From contig CAMRHE010000063.1 in NCBI GenBank assembly GCA_947044405.1, positions 7,656,001 through 7,720,000 on the forward strand: a stretch of DNA of 64,000 nucleotides, in the 5' to 3' direction. Each line of letters begins with the position of its first letter. Positions within the stretch are counted from its first letter, which is position 1. Shown here piece by piece: positions 46,136 through 58,134 of this stretch. The notes below the pieces were generated by a model. That model was not told the origin of the DNA, made no database searches, and saw only the letters and a list, made by a program, of their open reading frames with translations. Position numbers and translations under genes: made by a program. Origin of the DNA: Leptodactylus fallax (taxonomy: Eukaryota > Chordata > Amphibia > Anura > Leptodactylidae).

Positions 46136-46930
46136 TGGGAAAAGCTTTCCTCTCTCTACTTATGCTCACCCCCCAGGGGCATAGATATAGGGAGTGCAGC
46201 GTTAGCAGTTGCTACCGGGCCCTAGACCCTGAGGGGGCCCTGTTAAGTAGAAGGCCCCAAAGGTCTTCCTGCTACATAATATATACCATTATTTTATATG
46301 GAACAAGGTAGGTAGGGGTCCCATTACATTTTGAATCAGGGCCCAGGGCTAGAGATAGGCGAACTGACTTGTCTAGAGCAGGGTTGGACCCGAATATTCC
46401 AAACGGTTCAGTTTTTATTATGAAAGCATACAAATGGAGATTCGTTTTGGATGAACTAAAATAGCCGCTGCATTATAATCTGGGGTTTCTTCACACGCCA
46501 CAGTATAATAGGTGGAGGTCCAGGGGAGGAGACAAAAATGAAAAAAAAACAAAAAACAAAAAAATCATTCATACTAACCTTCTGTTACCTCTTTTGGGCC
46601 TCCTCGTGGCGTCTGGCGCTCTCCTATGACATCATGCACCCGGGGTCACTGCTGAGGCCTGTGATCGGGCCACCAGCGGTTGCATAGGCACACCAGCGGT
46701 GACCTCAGTTGCATGATGTCACAGGAAAGCACCACGAGGAGGCGAAGATAGAGCGCTGGATACCGTGAAGAGGCCCAAAAGAGGCAAGGAAAGATGAGTA
46801 TGAATGTTTTTTTTATTTTCTACACCTCCCCTGTGCCTCCACCTCCTCAGACCCCAGAGTATAATAATGACACTTTCACTTTAACATACCGGTAACTTCT
46901 CTGTGCTTGCCTTAATGAACTCAAACTTGG

Positions 46931-48711
46931 ATAGATAGGTTCCTAGGAGCCCTGACAGTGTTCTACACTATGTTTTATAGATAGGTTCCTAGGAGCCCTG
47001 ACAGTGTTCTACACTATGTTTTATAGATAGGTTCCTAGGAGTCCTGACAGTGTTCTACACTATGTTTTATAGATAGGTTCCTAGGAGCCCTGACAGTGTT
47101 CTACACTATGTTTTATAGATAGGTTCCTAGGAGCCCTGACAGTGTCATACACTATGTTTTATAGATAAGCTCCTAGGAGCCCTGACAGTGTTCTACACTA
47201 TGTTTTATAGATAGGTTCCTAGGAGCCCTGACAGTGTTCTACACTATGTTTTATAGATAGGTTCCTAGGAGCCCTGACAGTGTTCTACACTATGTTTTAT
47301 AGATAGGTTCCTAGAAACCCTGACAGTGTACTACACTATGTTTTATAGATAGGTTCCTAGGAGCCCTGACAGTGTTCTACACTATGTTTTATAGATAGGT
47401 TCCTAAGAGCCCTGACAGTGTCATACACTATGTTTTATAGATAGGTTCCTAGGAGCCCTGACAGTGTCATACACTATGTTTTATAGATAGGTTCCTAGGA
47501 GCCCTGACAGTGTTCTGCATTATGTTTTATAGATAGGTTACTAGGAGCCCTGACAGTGTTCTACACTATGTTTTATAGATAGGTTCCTAGGAGCCCTGAC
47601 AGTGTTCTACACTATGTTTTATAGATAGGTTCCTAGGAGTCCTGACAGAGATCTACACTATGTTTTATAGATAGGTTCCTAGAAACCCTGACAGTGTACT
47701 ACACTATGTTTTATAGATAGGTTCCTAAGAGCCCTGACAGTGTCATACACTATGTTTTATAGATAGGTTCCTAGGAGCCCTGACAGTGTCATACACTATG
47801 TTTATAGATAGGTTCCTAGGAGCCCTGACAGTGTTCTACACTATGTTTTATAGATAGGTTCCTAGGAGCCCTGACAGTGTTCTACACTATGTTTTATAGA
47901 TAGGTTCCTAGGAGTCCTGACAGTGATCTACACTATGTTTTATAGATAGGTTCCTAGAAACCCTGACAGTGTACTACACTATGTTTTATAGATAGGTTCC
48001 TAGGAGCCCTGACAGTGTTCTGCATTATGTTTTATAGATAGGTTCCTAGGAGCCCTGACAGTGTTCTACACTATGTTTTATAGATAGGTTCCTAGGAGCC
48101 CTGACAGTGTTCTACACTATGTTTTATAGATAGGTTCCTAGGAGTCCTGACAGTGATCTACACTATGTTTTATAGATAGGTTCCTAGAAACCCTGACAGT
48201 GTACTACACTATGTTTTATAGATAGGTTCCTAGGAGCCCTGACAGTGTTCTACACTATGTTTTATAGATAGGTTCCTAGGAGCCCTGACAGTGTTCTACA
48301 CTATGTTTTATAGATAGGTTCCTAGGAGCCCTGACAGTGATCTACACTATGTTTTATAGATAGGTTCCTAGGAGCCCTGACAGTTTTCTACACTATATTT
48401 AATAGATAGGTTCCTAGGAGCCCTGACAGTGATCTACACTATGTTTTATAGATAGGTTCCTAGGAGCCCTGACAGTTTTCTACACTATGTTTTATAGATA
48501 GGTTTTTAGGAGCCTTGACAATGTTCTATACTATGTTTTATAGATAGGTTCCTAGGAGCCCTGACAGTGATCTACACTATGTTTTATAGATAGGTTCCTA
48601 GGAGCCCTGACAGTTTTCTACACTATGTTTTATAGATAGGTTTTTAGGAGCCTTGACAATGTTCTATACTATGTTTTATAGATAGGTTTTTAGGAGCCCT
48701 GACATTATTCT
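46931..48711. repeat. 46-bp satellite, about 38 copies
   Basis: The unit is GATAGGTTCCTAGGAGCCCT, then GACAGTGTTCTACACTATGT, then TTTATA. Most copies differ by one to four bases. Variant units (GTCATACAC, GTGATCTAC, GTGTACTAC, CCTAGAAACCC, GTTTTTAGGAGCC) recur in order: GGAGTCCTGACAGTGATCTA lies at 47911 and 48141, 230 bp or five units apart. Each standard unit carries the palindrome TCCTAGGA. Confidence 0.92.
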
Positions 48712-49569
48712 ACCCAGAACCTTCAAGTTACACGTCACCTCTATGCTGGGTAATAAACAAGTCTACCAGGAACTGATAACTTCTGGTTTAAGAATTGAGG
48801 GTTGCTTTTCAAGCCCAATCTACTGTTGGTGTATCAAATCTACCAAAATGAACCCCTTGCCAGCAGTAAGTGTAAAAAAGTTTTCCCTAATGTTAATGGG
48901 TTGTCAAGACGCATACTTGCCAACTTTGAGAAGTGGGATTCCTGGAGACCTCACATGCAAAGCGTGCTGTAAAAATGTCCTTATGACCACACTCTCTTTT
49001 ACTAAATCCTCACTCCTTTAGGGGCATGACATGCAATAGTACGGCACGGTGTACAGAGCCAAAAGCGGACTGCAGGAATCAGCCGGTCAGTGGCGATGCT
49101 GGGAGTCAGACCCTCACAATCTAAAATTGATGACCTATTCTAAGCATAGTTCATTCCTACGGCCACACCCTGCTGAAGCCCCATAATAAAGAATCTCTCT
49201 GCAGCTTTAGCCCTTCTGCCGATGACTCAGTTAATATGATGATTTCACCCCTCATCTAATTTCATGTCATGGCAGATGTTACTGGAGTGTGTTGTCTGCT
49301 CATTCTGCTATTGTGTGAGGATGAATGGAAATATACAGTTTCTAATTTAGTAAGTGTCTGTTTTTTTCCGAGGCTCGATTATACCATTTTGTGATGTTGT
49401 GAAGAGAAGATTCTTTCAATGCGTTTACCTAAATAATGAACGTCCGGCTCACCAATGGGAGGTCATGGACTCCTGTCTGCTCTGCCCTTTATGGGTATTA
49501 CCCAAATGTCAGGACACTTGACCCAAGATGTTGTGAATGTTTACGGTTTATATCATACAGGGCTTAGAG
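48712..49569. other. Intergenic, no element recognised
   Basis: No gene, RNA or clear repeat seen between the satellite and the hAT-like element. Short open frames here lack any recognisable protein motif. Confidence 0.5.
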
Positions 49570-49802
49570 CACAGGTGTCAAACACAAGGCCCGCGGGCCG
49601 AATCCGGCCCGCTGCCTTCTGTTATCTGGCCCGGCACTTATCTGGCCCGCAGGGCCGCGGCATTTTTTATTCTCTATGTACATTATGTAATGTAAACCAG
49701 CCCAGGATAGGCCGCTAAAAAAAAAAAAAAAACAAAGCTATGTGATACCTGTCCTGGGCTGGTTTACAAGACCTCTGCATGTCAGCGCAGGCGGCGATAC
49801 AA

Positions 49803-49810
49803 TGACGTCA
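49803..49810. promoter_or_regulatory. Perfect CRE motif TGACGTCA in the hAT-like element
   Basis: TGACGTCA is the full palindromic cAMP response element bound by CREB/ATF proteins. It sits at the centre of an inverted repeat (TGTCAGCGCAGGCGGCG and CGCCGCCTACGCTGACA) in CpG-rich sequence. The motif is seen directly; any activity is inference. Confidence 0.4.
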
Positions 49811-50414
49811 TCACGCCGCCTACGCTGACACGCAGACAAGAAGAGGAGGCGGCTGCATCAAGGCATCGCAGGTAAGTGAAGATAAGTTTTTTTTTATATA
49901 TATAAATAGGCCGTTGCCTGCTGGAGTATCCCCGGCACGTAACGGCCTATTTACTTACCGATCCCCGCTGCTTGTTGTGGCCGCCCCCGCTTCCCCCTTC
50001 TGCTATGGGACGCAGAAGCGGCTGTGTGCAGGAGCGGGGATGGTAAGTGAGGCCGTGGCCGGCGAACCCCATCAAATACTACTATTATTATACTCCGGGG
50101 GCTTTTCAGACCCCGGAGTATAATAATCGGAGACCCCGGGGAGGTGATAAACATAAAAACCAGAGTTACTCACCTCTCCGGCGATCCGATGCTGCTCCCA
50201 GCCGGCTTCGGCCTTCTTTGGTGACGTCCCAGGCATCACGTGAGCTAGGCCGACGTCATTATGTCGTGACGCCGGTCTGTGCGACATTGAAGAAGGCCGA
50301 ACGCAGGGAGCGCAACGGAGCCCAGGTAAGTAACACTGATTTTTATGTTTGTCACCACCTGGGTCTCCGATCATTATACTCTGGGGTCTGAAAAGACCCC
50401 AGAGTATAATAATA

Positions 50415-50775
50415 GTTCATGGGTGGGGGGGTCACTATGGGGCATAATACCATGTGCAGGGGCCACTGTGGACTATAATACCGTTTGCAGGGGCCACTAT
50501 GGGACATAATACCAATGCAGGGGCCACTAAGGAGCATAATACCGATTGCAGGGGCCACTATGGAGCATAATAACGTGTGCAGTGGCCACTATGGAGCATA
50601 ATACCGTGTGCAGGGGCAACTATTGAGCATAATACTGTGTGCAGGGGCAACTATGGAGCATAATACCGTGTGCAGGGGCAACTATGGAGCATAATACCGT
50701 GTGCAGGGGCCGCTGTGGGGCGTAATACCGTGTGCAGAGGCAACTATAGAGCATAATACCGTTTGCAGGGGTAAA
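50415..50775. repeat. Tandem repeat, unit about 33 bp, inside hAT-like element
   Basis: About eleven units of GGGGCCACTATGGAGCATAA followed by TACCGTGTGCA, varying in CCACT or CAACT and in TTTGC or TGTGC. It is shared in wording with 43790-44040. Confidence 0.85.
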
Positions 50776-51063
50776 CAGTATTTGTATAGTGCTTAATTTT
50801 TTATATATTCAGAAAAGGATGAGGATAGTATGTAACATGCCAATGTCTTAGGTTTTAACAATACATTATGTTCTTCCTGGTTTACCTCAAAGGGCTGATT
50901 GTAACAGTAGTAATGTACAAAGGTAACTACTGCTTAATAGCTCACTTATCTGTTAAGGAGAAGTTACTTTTATACATGTGTAAAATAATCTTGGCCCTTC
51001 AAGGTACCCCGTGAGGCTGAAGTGGCCCCCGGAGAAAATGAGTTTGACACCCCTGGCTTAGAG

Positions 51064-51534
51064 GGTTGGTTCATTCTAGTACATTCTTCTTTTACTACTT
51101 GAGTCATAAACATGAATTTAGGAATTTGTTTTGCTTGAAGATATAAATTGCAAATATTCAGAGGGACTTTGTTGCAAAATTGTTATCAGAAGGGAGGGTG
51201 GTTTAGTCCCTGCTGAAATGGCGATGAGTTAGATAGCTTGTCTCAGATGAGAAAAAAGGGCAGGTTTCCCCAAAACAATGCCACACATGTTTATTGGCTA
51301 TGTCTGGTATTGCAACTCAGTCACATTCAAGTGAATACTGTACTATCAGACATAACCATGAGATTCTCACAAATGAATCTTAAACATATTGGCTGGAGTA
51401 GACGTTCATCCTTTGTGATTATTGATATGACTTGGTTAGAGGTGACGGTCTTAAATGATTGTCTCACAAACATAACTTTTGTCCATATGCCCGATAGATA
51501 TCTTAGAATTAACCATTAGATTGCCATAGACCGC
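51064..51534. other. Intergenic with a GGTATTGCAACTCAG repeat fragment
   Basis: 51295-51350 carries the TGTCTGGTATTGCAACTCAG repeat that recurs near 170, 3805, 13780 and 41800. Nothing else recognised. Confidence 0.5.
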
Positions 51535-52480
51535 CAAGGACTCTTATTTGCACCCATCCCTACCCTAGACCACCAGTGATCCTTACATTAACCCCAACAC
51601 TGACCTAGACCACCAGGGATACTGCAATTAATGTTCTCACTTTCCTAGACTTCCTGGCATACCAATGTGAATCCCTATACTGCCCAACCACTGAGGACCC
51701 TTGAGTTAAAACCTTCAGACCATCAAGGACAAAAGAATTAACTCTCTCACTTTCTCAGACTATCAGATATACTGACCCCTTCTCTGTCCTAAACCCCAGG
51801 GGAGACTGAAATTAACATCTTCCCTGCCGAGACCACCAGGAATACTAGAATTCACCATATCACTGCTCCAGACAACCAGGGTTACAGAAATGAATCCTTT
51901 CACTCCCATAGACCACCAGGGACAGTGGAATTACACCTTAATTATCATAGAGTCCAGGTGTACTGACAATATCCACTTAATGCCCCTGACCATCGAGGAT
52001 CTATAAATTTATGACCACCAGGGACACATGAATTAACTCCTTCACTTTCTAAGACGACCAGGTATACTGAAATCAACCCCTTCACTAGTATAAAACATCA
52101 AGGACAAAGGAATTACCCCCTCACCATCCTAGAGCACCATTAAGGATCCTTACATTAACCCCTTCAGATCATCAGGAACACTCAAATTAACATCTTCACC
52201 TGCTTAGGCTCCTAGGAACACTGACCCCTTCTCTGTCCTTAACCACCAGGGATAATGAAATTAACCACTTTCCTGTCCAAGACCACTATCAATACTAGAA
52301 TTATTCAAGGTTATTGACTTTAACTACTTCATTACTAAAGACCATCAGGGACAGTGGAATTACACCCACACCATCCTAGACCACCAGGTATACCAACATT
52401 ACCCTCTTTACAGTTCTAGAATACCGTCATTAATCCCTACATTGCTCTAGACTATCAAGGATTCTGACATCAATCCTCAA
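51535..52480. repeat. Minisatellite, inverted relative of 21655-22480
   Basis: Degenerate units of CCTAGACCACCAGGGATACT followed by GNAATTAACCCCTTCACTNN, about 44 bp, roughly 20 copies. The reverse complement (GGTGGTCTAGG, ATTAAT, ATCCCTGG) matches the consensus of the intronic array at 21655-22480. This copy is more diverged. Confidence 0.75.
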
Positions 52481-55400
52481 AACTACACATTTAAAGGTAT
52501 ATTGTGATAGCAGATAAATGTTATTTTTATATGTGTTATTTCCCAATTTCCCAATATCCTTTCTAATTCAATATTTTACAGTTTTCAGGATCTCTGCTTG
52601 CTGTCATTCAATACAAACTTTTAGTGTTACCTCGAAGGGACAAACCTCTATCCTGGCCATGTGATGGCAAGACAGCTATCTCCAGTACTATGAAAAATAC
52701 AAAAATAAATTGAAAAATTGGATAACTTTTATTTATGCAAATAATAACCTTTACTTGCTAAAAGTGGAATAGGAAAAATGGGACAACTTTGGGGAAATTG
52801 AAAAAATGGTAACTTTTCTTTTTGTAAATAATAACCTTAACTTGTGGATTACCCATTTAATCTCTCCCACTCTACTTCGTAGAAGAGGAGCTTCAGCGCT
52901 GCACCAGGGCCAAGTTCACAGTGTACTTTTTAAGACAAACACGTAAGAAATCATGAGAAAACACCATGACCTTCATGGTCTGAAGGGATTCTCAGTTCAT
53001 GAAATGTATTCCTGTAATTGGAATATAATCTCCTGCCAGCGTATCTGAAACAATGATTAGTGAAATGAGATGACATATTGCTGCAGCCTCCATCTATCAC
53101 AAATCCTTGTAAGGACTGTTTCTGAAATATCCACCTGACAGATCCCCGGTGCTTATAATAAAACTGAACCATAGACATTTAATTGGATGAAAGCCTTTAC
53201 GGGGCTCTACTGACACTATCATGAATTTACATCTCTGCGGTGCAGGATCTAGAGATGGTCATTAACCTTTTCTGTACAGTGACTAAAATGCTGACATGAA
53301 AGCGACCCAAGGAGTTGTATATTTTTATCTAACATGCCTCAAGGTTGATAAGCAGATCATAGGGAGGATGACAGCAGCAGAGGAAGAGTGTTCTGATCTA
53401 GTGGGAGGCAGTGACCTGTCCCCTCCGGTGTTGACTATGTTGAGGAGGTCAGGTTTACATCTGCTGTGATGTGAGAAGACAAATGAAGACAAGTACTGTA
53501 TCATTGTTCTATGTCCCAAATGAATCAGAAATCCTATCATTATGGGATAGCATTGACATTGTTGACCTAGTAGCTAAGGCTGAGTTCACATCAGTGTCAC
53601 AGATCCTGCATGCAGGATGAAACACAAGAAAATATATTATAAGACAATGGGATCCATCAGGCGCCGTTGGAGTCTTTCACGTGATGGATTTGGCACTGCA
53701 GAATGGTTTCCATTTTAACCCTAGTATGCATGATGTTAGACATCTACACATACAAGTAATAGCAAACCGGGCCTAAAAGGCATACTAGGGTTAATAGAGC
53801 CCCTTTTTGGAGATGTGGACAGACCTTATACACATTGTGTGGGTTGATCCTTATCTAATATTTCGGTGTCCCAGATTCAGCCATACCCAGGACACAATGC
53901 TTCTGTCCCTGCCAGGAGTGATCTAACATATAGCTTGGTATAAAAGCACAAGCGCAGAAGCTACAAGTTAAAGGGTCTACGGTTCCACAGCAGGTCCTTG
54001 GTCCTATCCACCTGTCTTGGTTCCAGCACTCAAGTGATGACATAAAATGGCTCCCCATTGCTCAGCGGTCACATGCAGTAACTGGGTACATCGCCGCTGC
54101 ATCAATGATGTACCTGACTACCGTATTGTCCTCAGCTCATTTTTTTATTTGCCTGGAAACCCCTTTAAAAAGAACCTGTCACAAGGTTTGAAATGCCCAA
54201 TGACATACAGTACATCATCTGATCGGCGCTGTCGACCTGAGAATTTTGATATTTTGTTTATCCAAATCCATTCAGCCGTTCCAAAGTTATAAGCCCTTTT
54301 ATTGTTGATGCAAATTAGCGTATATTCGCCAAGTGGGTGGTAACACTGCATGACATGTAGCACACAGAGATTCCCAGTGTTATAGCCCACTTGGCTAGTA
54401 GACCCTAATCAACACTAAAAAAGGGCTTATATCTGTGGAATAGCTGACCGGATTTAGATGAACAATCCACCAAATTGCTCAGGGTGACATCACCTTTTAG
54501 ATGATGGTATTGGGCTTTTCAAACCTGAAGGCTCAGTTTACATCTCACTTCTAGCTACCTTGGAGGTATATGTTGGCAATGTATGCTAATGTATAACTGT
54601 TACATTACATTACATTTGCTTTCTCCAAAGGTTTGCCCTTCTGAGACGATATGTGTCAGCTACATGCAGTGTTATTTTTCCATTAAAATTTTTTTAAAAA
54701 AAGTAACAATTTTTACTACAATTAAAGGGGTTTTCCGGGCAAAAATTTAATTTTTTTTGTAAAAGGTCTGTTAGTGCTATTAATGGGTTAATACGTACAC
54801 CCATATACCTTTAGCAGTGTTTTGAGTGATTTCTGGGTTTCTCTGGGAGCTCCTGGCATCTTCTGCATTTGTTTACATGGTGTAGCTTCCTGCGTACTTT
54901 CCACACTACCACCTTCTCACTGCCCCCTTCTCTCTCACTCCGTTAGACCCCCTCCCTGTCTCCCTAGCTATTCTGCCCACCTCTAACCCTTCACAACTAA
55001 CTAACTCAGCCCAACATCCCCACCACATCATACTTACCTGTTTTCCTCTCTGGGAACGGCTCCTCCTTTTCTATCACTGTGTGCAGGTTGGAGACGCCTC
55101 TCTGCTAGCTCGTGCATAGACCGGAAGTGCCTCTGACGCCTGCGCAATAGAGATGGAGTGCCATCTCTCTGGCTGCGCAAGCCCTAGAAGAGAGGGAAAG
55201 GGGAGGAGCCATTGCTGAAGAGGAACACACGTAAGCAGGATGGGAATGGGGGGGGGGAGTAATGGTGATGTTCCGTTTTGGAAATGGGGAAACGGAATGT
55301 CACCGGATTATTAGAAGGTGTACCTGGGGGGGATATAGGTAATTATAGATTTTTTTTATTTTTTTTTTAATATAAGTAAATTAGAAGTTAGGCAGGAGGA

Positions 55401-56509
55401 GGAGGTTTAGTTTATAGGATAATTTTTATTTCATCCTGGACAACCCTTTAAGTCAGTTACGACAGATACTAATATACAGCATGTGTTATAAGGGTAAACT
55501 GATCCTGGCAGACAGTGTGAACATAGCCTTAGTACTATAAATAAGAAATGTTTTCAAACTTTTTTAATTTACCAATTCCCTTGCATTGTTTATTCCATTG
55601 TTTTTGGAGTTTGAGCAAGAAAAGTTCTAGACATAGACACTTGCAGTATGTGGACTTCATGACACGCATAACTTTTATTGTTTTCTCCAGCATTGTCTGT
55701 AAACCTCAGCACTCCCTATATCATCCATCTAAGACTACAGCAATACTCCTGCCAGGCAGCCCATTACTCACTAGGTTTTGTTTTCTGTCAGCCGGTTCTG
55801 CACTTTGTCCTCTTTGTTGGAAAACTATGGAGGATAAAATTACAGAAGTTACTGAAGGATTCTTAGAGTACAAGGTGTATTTTGTCTTCAAATTTCCTAT
55901 ATCTATTTACCTTTGTTGACCTTAAAAGGTGAGGTTTCTGGTGTACTAAAGGGACCTGCATATGTATCAAGCAGAGCCAGCAAGATATTGGACACCAGCA
56001 GATGGAATTAGGAGAAGACCGGCCTTATATTGGTAGTGGTCAAGCTTAGGTTGACCCTTTTGTCTGTGAGGGATTTATGGGATAAAATGGCTTCCTTGAT
56101 TATGTTACATACTCCTTAGGGAGCGGGGGTATCCAGGAATCATACATATCTTATCATACTTCCTTCTCCATTTATTCAGCTTTTTTTTCTCATCCTGCCT
56201 CCCTCCTAAACAGGACAGACATTCACTCTGAAATCTCTGCTGAATTCCAACTTGGTCTCCCAAGCAGGACTGCAGCCCACTTACGTATCATATTACATGT
56301 GATCATAGAAGTCTATGCAGAGGGGAAGGAAATCTGCAGTGAATTTAAGAATGCTAGGATAAACATGTCTATTGTAAGATACGATGGCAATAATATAAGC
56401 ATAGACTAGATGGCCCATGTGGTCTCTTTCTGTCGTCAAACTTCTATGTTTCAATGAATGAAGAGTCAGGTGAGAAAGAAAGTGATACATAGGCAGAGAA
56501 GCTGATGTA
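52481..56509. other. Intergenic with scattered repeats, no gene recognised
   Basis: 52700-52850 repeats a GATAACTTTTATTTATGCAA-type block twice. A palindromic repeat starting AAAAAGAACCTGTCACAAGG lies at about 54165-54500 (AAGCCCTTTTATTGTTGATG and an inverted AATCAACACTAAAAAAGGGC). A TTAA MITE is at 54722-55451. 56395-56455 reads ACTAGATGGCCCATGTGGTC then TTCTATGTTTC, which I recall as a retroposon tail (uncertain). 53,000-54,160 and 55,460-56,390 show no clear element. Confidence 0.55.
54722..55451. mobile_element. TTAA MITE, 730 bp
   Basis: Starts TTAAAGGGGTTTTCCGGGCA and ends ATCCTGGACAACCCTTTAA, TTAA on both sides. The left half (GTTAGTGCTATTAATGGGTT, TTTAGCAGTGTTTTGAGTGA) is shared with the composite element at 23004. 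The middle is GC-rich with a 10-base G run near 55250. Confidence 0.75.
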
Positions 56510-58132
56510 CAGTGCCTTGCGAAAGTATTCGGCCCCCTTGAACTTTTCAACCCTTTGCCACATTTCAGGCTTCAAACATAAGGATATAAAATTAAAATTT
56601 TTTGGTGAAGAATCAACAAGTGGGACACAATCGTGAAGTGGAACGAAATTTATTGGTTATTTTAAACTTTTGTAAAAAATAAAAAACTGAAAAGTGGGGT
56701 GTGCAATATTATTCGGCCCCTTTACTTTCAGTGCAGCAAACTCACTCCAGACGTTCAGTGAGGATCTCTGAATGATCCAATGTTGTCCTAAATGACTGAT
56801 GATGATAAATATAATCCACCTGTGTGTAATCAAGTCTCCGTATAAATGCACCTGCTCTGTGATAGTCTCAGGGTTCTGTTTAAAGCGCAGAGAGCATCAT
56901 GAAGACCAAGGAACACACCAGGCAGGTCCGTGATACTGTTGTGGAGAAGTTTAAAGCCGGATTTGGATACAAAAAAATTTCCCAAACTTTAAACATCCCA
57001 AGGAGCACTATGCAAGCGATCATATGGAAATGGAAGGCGTATCAGACCACAGCAAATCTATCAAGACCCAGCCGTCCCTCTAAATTTTCATCCCAAACAA
57101 GGAGAAGACTGATCAGAGATGCAGCCAAGAGGCCCATGATCACTCTGGATGAACTGCAGAGATCTACAGCTGAGGTGGGAGAGTCTGTCCATAGGACAAC
57201 AATCAGTCGTACACTGCACAAATCTGGCCTTTATGGAAGAGTGGCAAGAAGAAAGCCATTTCTCAAAGATATCCATAAAAAGTCTCGTTTAAAGTTTGCC
57301 ACAAGCCACCTGGGAGACACACCAAACATGTGGAAGAAGGTGCTCTGGTCAGATGAAACCTAAATCCAACTTTTTGGCCACAATGCAAAACGATATGTTT
57401 GGCGTAAAAGCAACACAGCTCATCACCCTGAACACACCATCCCCACTGTCACACATGGTGGTGGCAGCATTATGGTTTGGGCCTGCTTTTCTTCAGCAGG
57501 GACAGGGAAGATGGTTAAAATTGATGGGAAGATGGATGGAGCCAACTACAGGACCATTCTGGAAGAAAACCTGTTGGAGTCTGCAAAAGACCTGAGACTG
57601 GGACGGAGATTTATCTTCCAACAAGACAATGATCCCAAACATAAAGCAAAATCTACAATGGAATGGTTCACAAATAAACGTATCCAGGTGTTAGAATGGC
57701 CAAGTCCAGACCTGAATCCAATCGAGAATCTGTGGAAAGAGCTGAAAACTGCTGTTCACAAACGCTCTCCATCCAACCTCACTGAGCTCCAGCTGTTTTC
57801 CAAGAAAGAATGGGCAAGAATTTCAGTCTCTCGATGTGCAAAACTGATAGAGACATACCCCAAGCGACTTGCAGCTGTAATCACAGCAAACGGTGGCGCT
57901 ACAAAGTATTAACTTAAGGGGGCCGAATAATTTGGCACGCCCCACTTTTCAGTTTTTTATTTTTTACAAAAGTTTAAAATATCCAATAAATTTCGTTCCA
58001 CTTCACGATTGTGTCCCACTTGTTGTTGATTCTTCACCAAAAAATTAAAATTTTATATACTTATGTTTGAAGCCTGAAATGTGGCAAAAGGTTGAAAAGT
58101 TCAAGGGGGCCGAATACTTTCGCAAGGCACTG
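56510..58132. mobile_element. Tc1-A, complete Tc1-like transposon (1623 bp)
   Basis: Flanked by TA on both sides (56508-56509 and 58133-58134). The ends CAGTGCCTTGCGAAAGTATT and its inverse form inverted repeats of about 210 bp (56510-56720 and 57918-58132). The motif TTCGGCCCC occurs near both the outer and inner ends of each repeat, the IR/DR layout of Sleeping Beauty-like Tc1 elements. The transposase between them has one stop. Confidence 0.93.
56899..57912 (+). pseudogene. Tc1-A transposase, one premature stop
   Basis: 338 codons from ATG (MKTKEHTRQVRDTVVEKF) to TAA (ending ANGGATKY). An N-terminal paired-like helix-turn-helix (GYKKISQTLNIPRST) is followed by the DDE domain: WSDET (first Asp), FQQDNDPKH (second Asp), NPIENLW (Glu). 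All three catalytic residues are present. Codon 155 is TAA at 57361-57363, just after WSDET, where relatives have Lys (one change from AAA). EWPSPDLNP lacks two residues usually read as QS in relatives, an in-frame 6-bp loss. The copy should be inactive. Confidence 0.9.
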
Positions 58133-58134
58133 TA

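Larger units (their letters stand above)
42093..46930. other. Intergenic, MITE-rich, no gene recognised
   Basis: Contains TTAA MITEs at 42138-42768 and 43344-44476, a palindromic repeat at about 42870-43215, a repeat shared with two ARHGAP42 sites at 45240-45330, a retroposon tail at 46060-46135, and a CAGGGGCATAGATATAGGG repeat at 46171-46355. The 46,400-46,860 stretch has inverted GAGGCC and GGCCTC-bearing arms around 46,670. No open frame longer than expected by chance. Confidence 0.6.
49570..51055. mobile_element. Non-autonomous hAT-like element, 1486 bp
   Basis: Flanked by a perfect 8-bp duplication GCTTAGAG (49562-49569 and 51056-51063). The ends CACAGGTGTCAAAC and GTTTGACACCCCTG are inverted, 12 of 14 bases. 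8-bp duplications and CAGNGGTGTCAAAC ends are typical of hAT elements. There is no transposase. The inside holds a CpG-rich part (49790-50330), inverted repeats (GTAAACCAGCCCAGGA and its complement at 49691-49768; TATTATACTC arms at 50090 and 50400) and a tandem repeat (50415-50775). Confidence 0.88.

Noticed and set aside
48743..49021. 92-codon + strand open frame after the satellite
   Set aside because: No domain or similarity recognised, and no exon signals around it.
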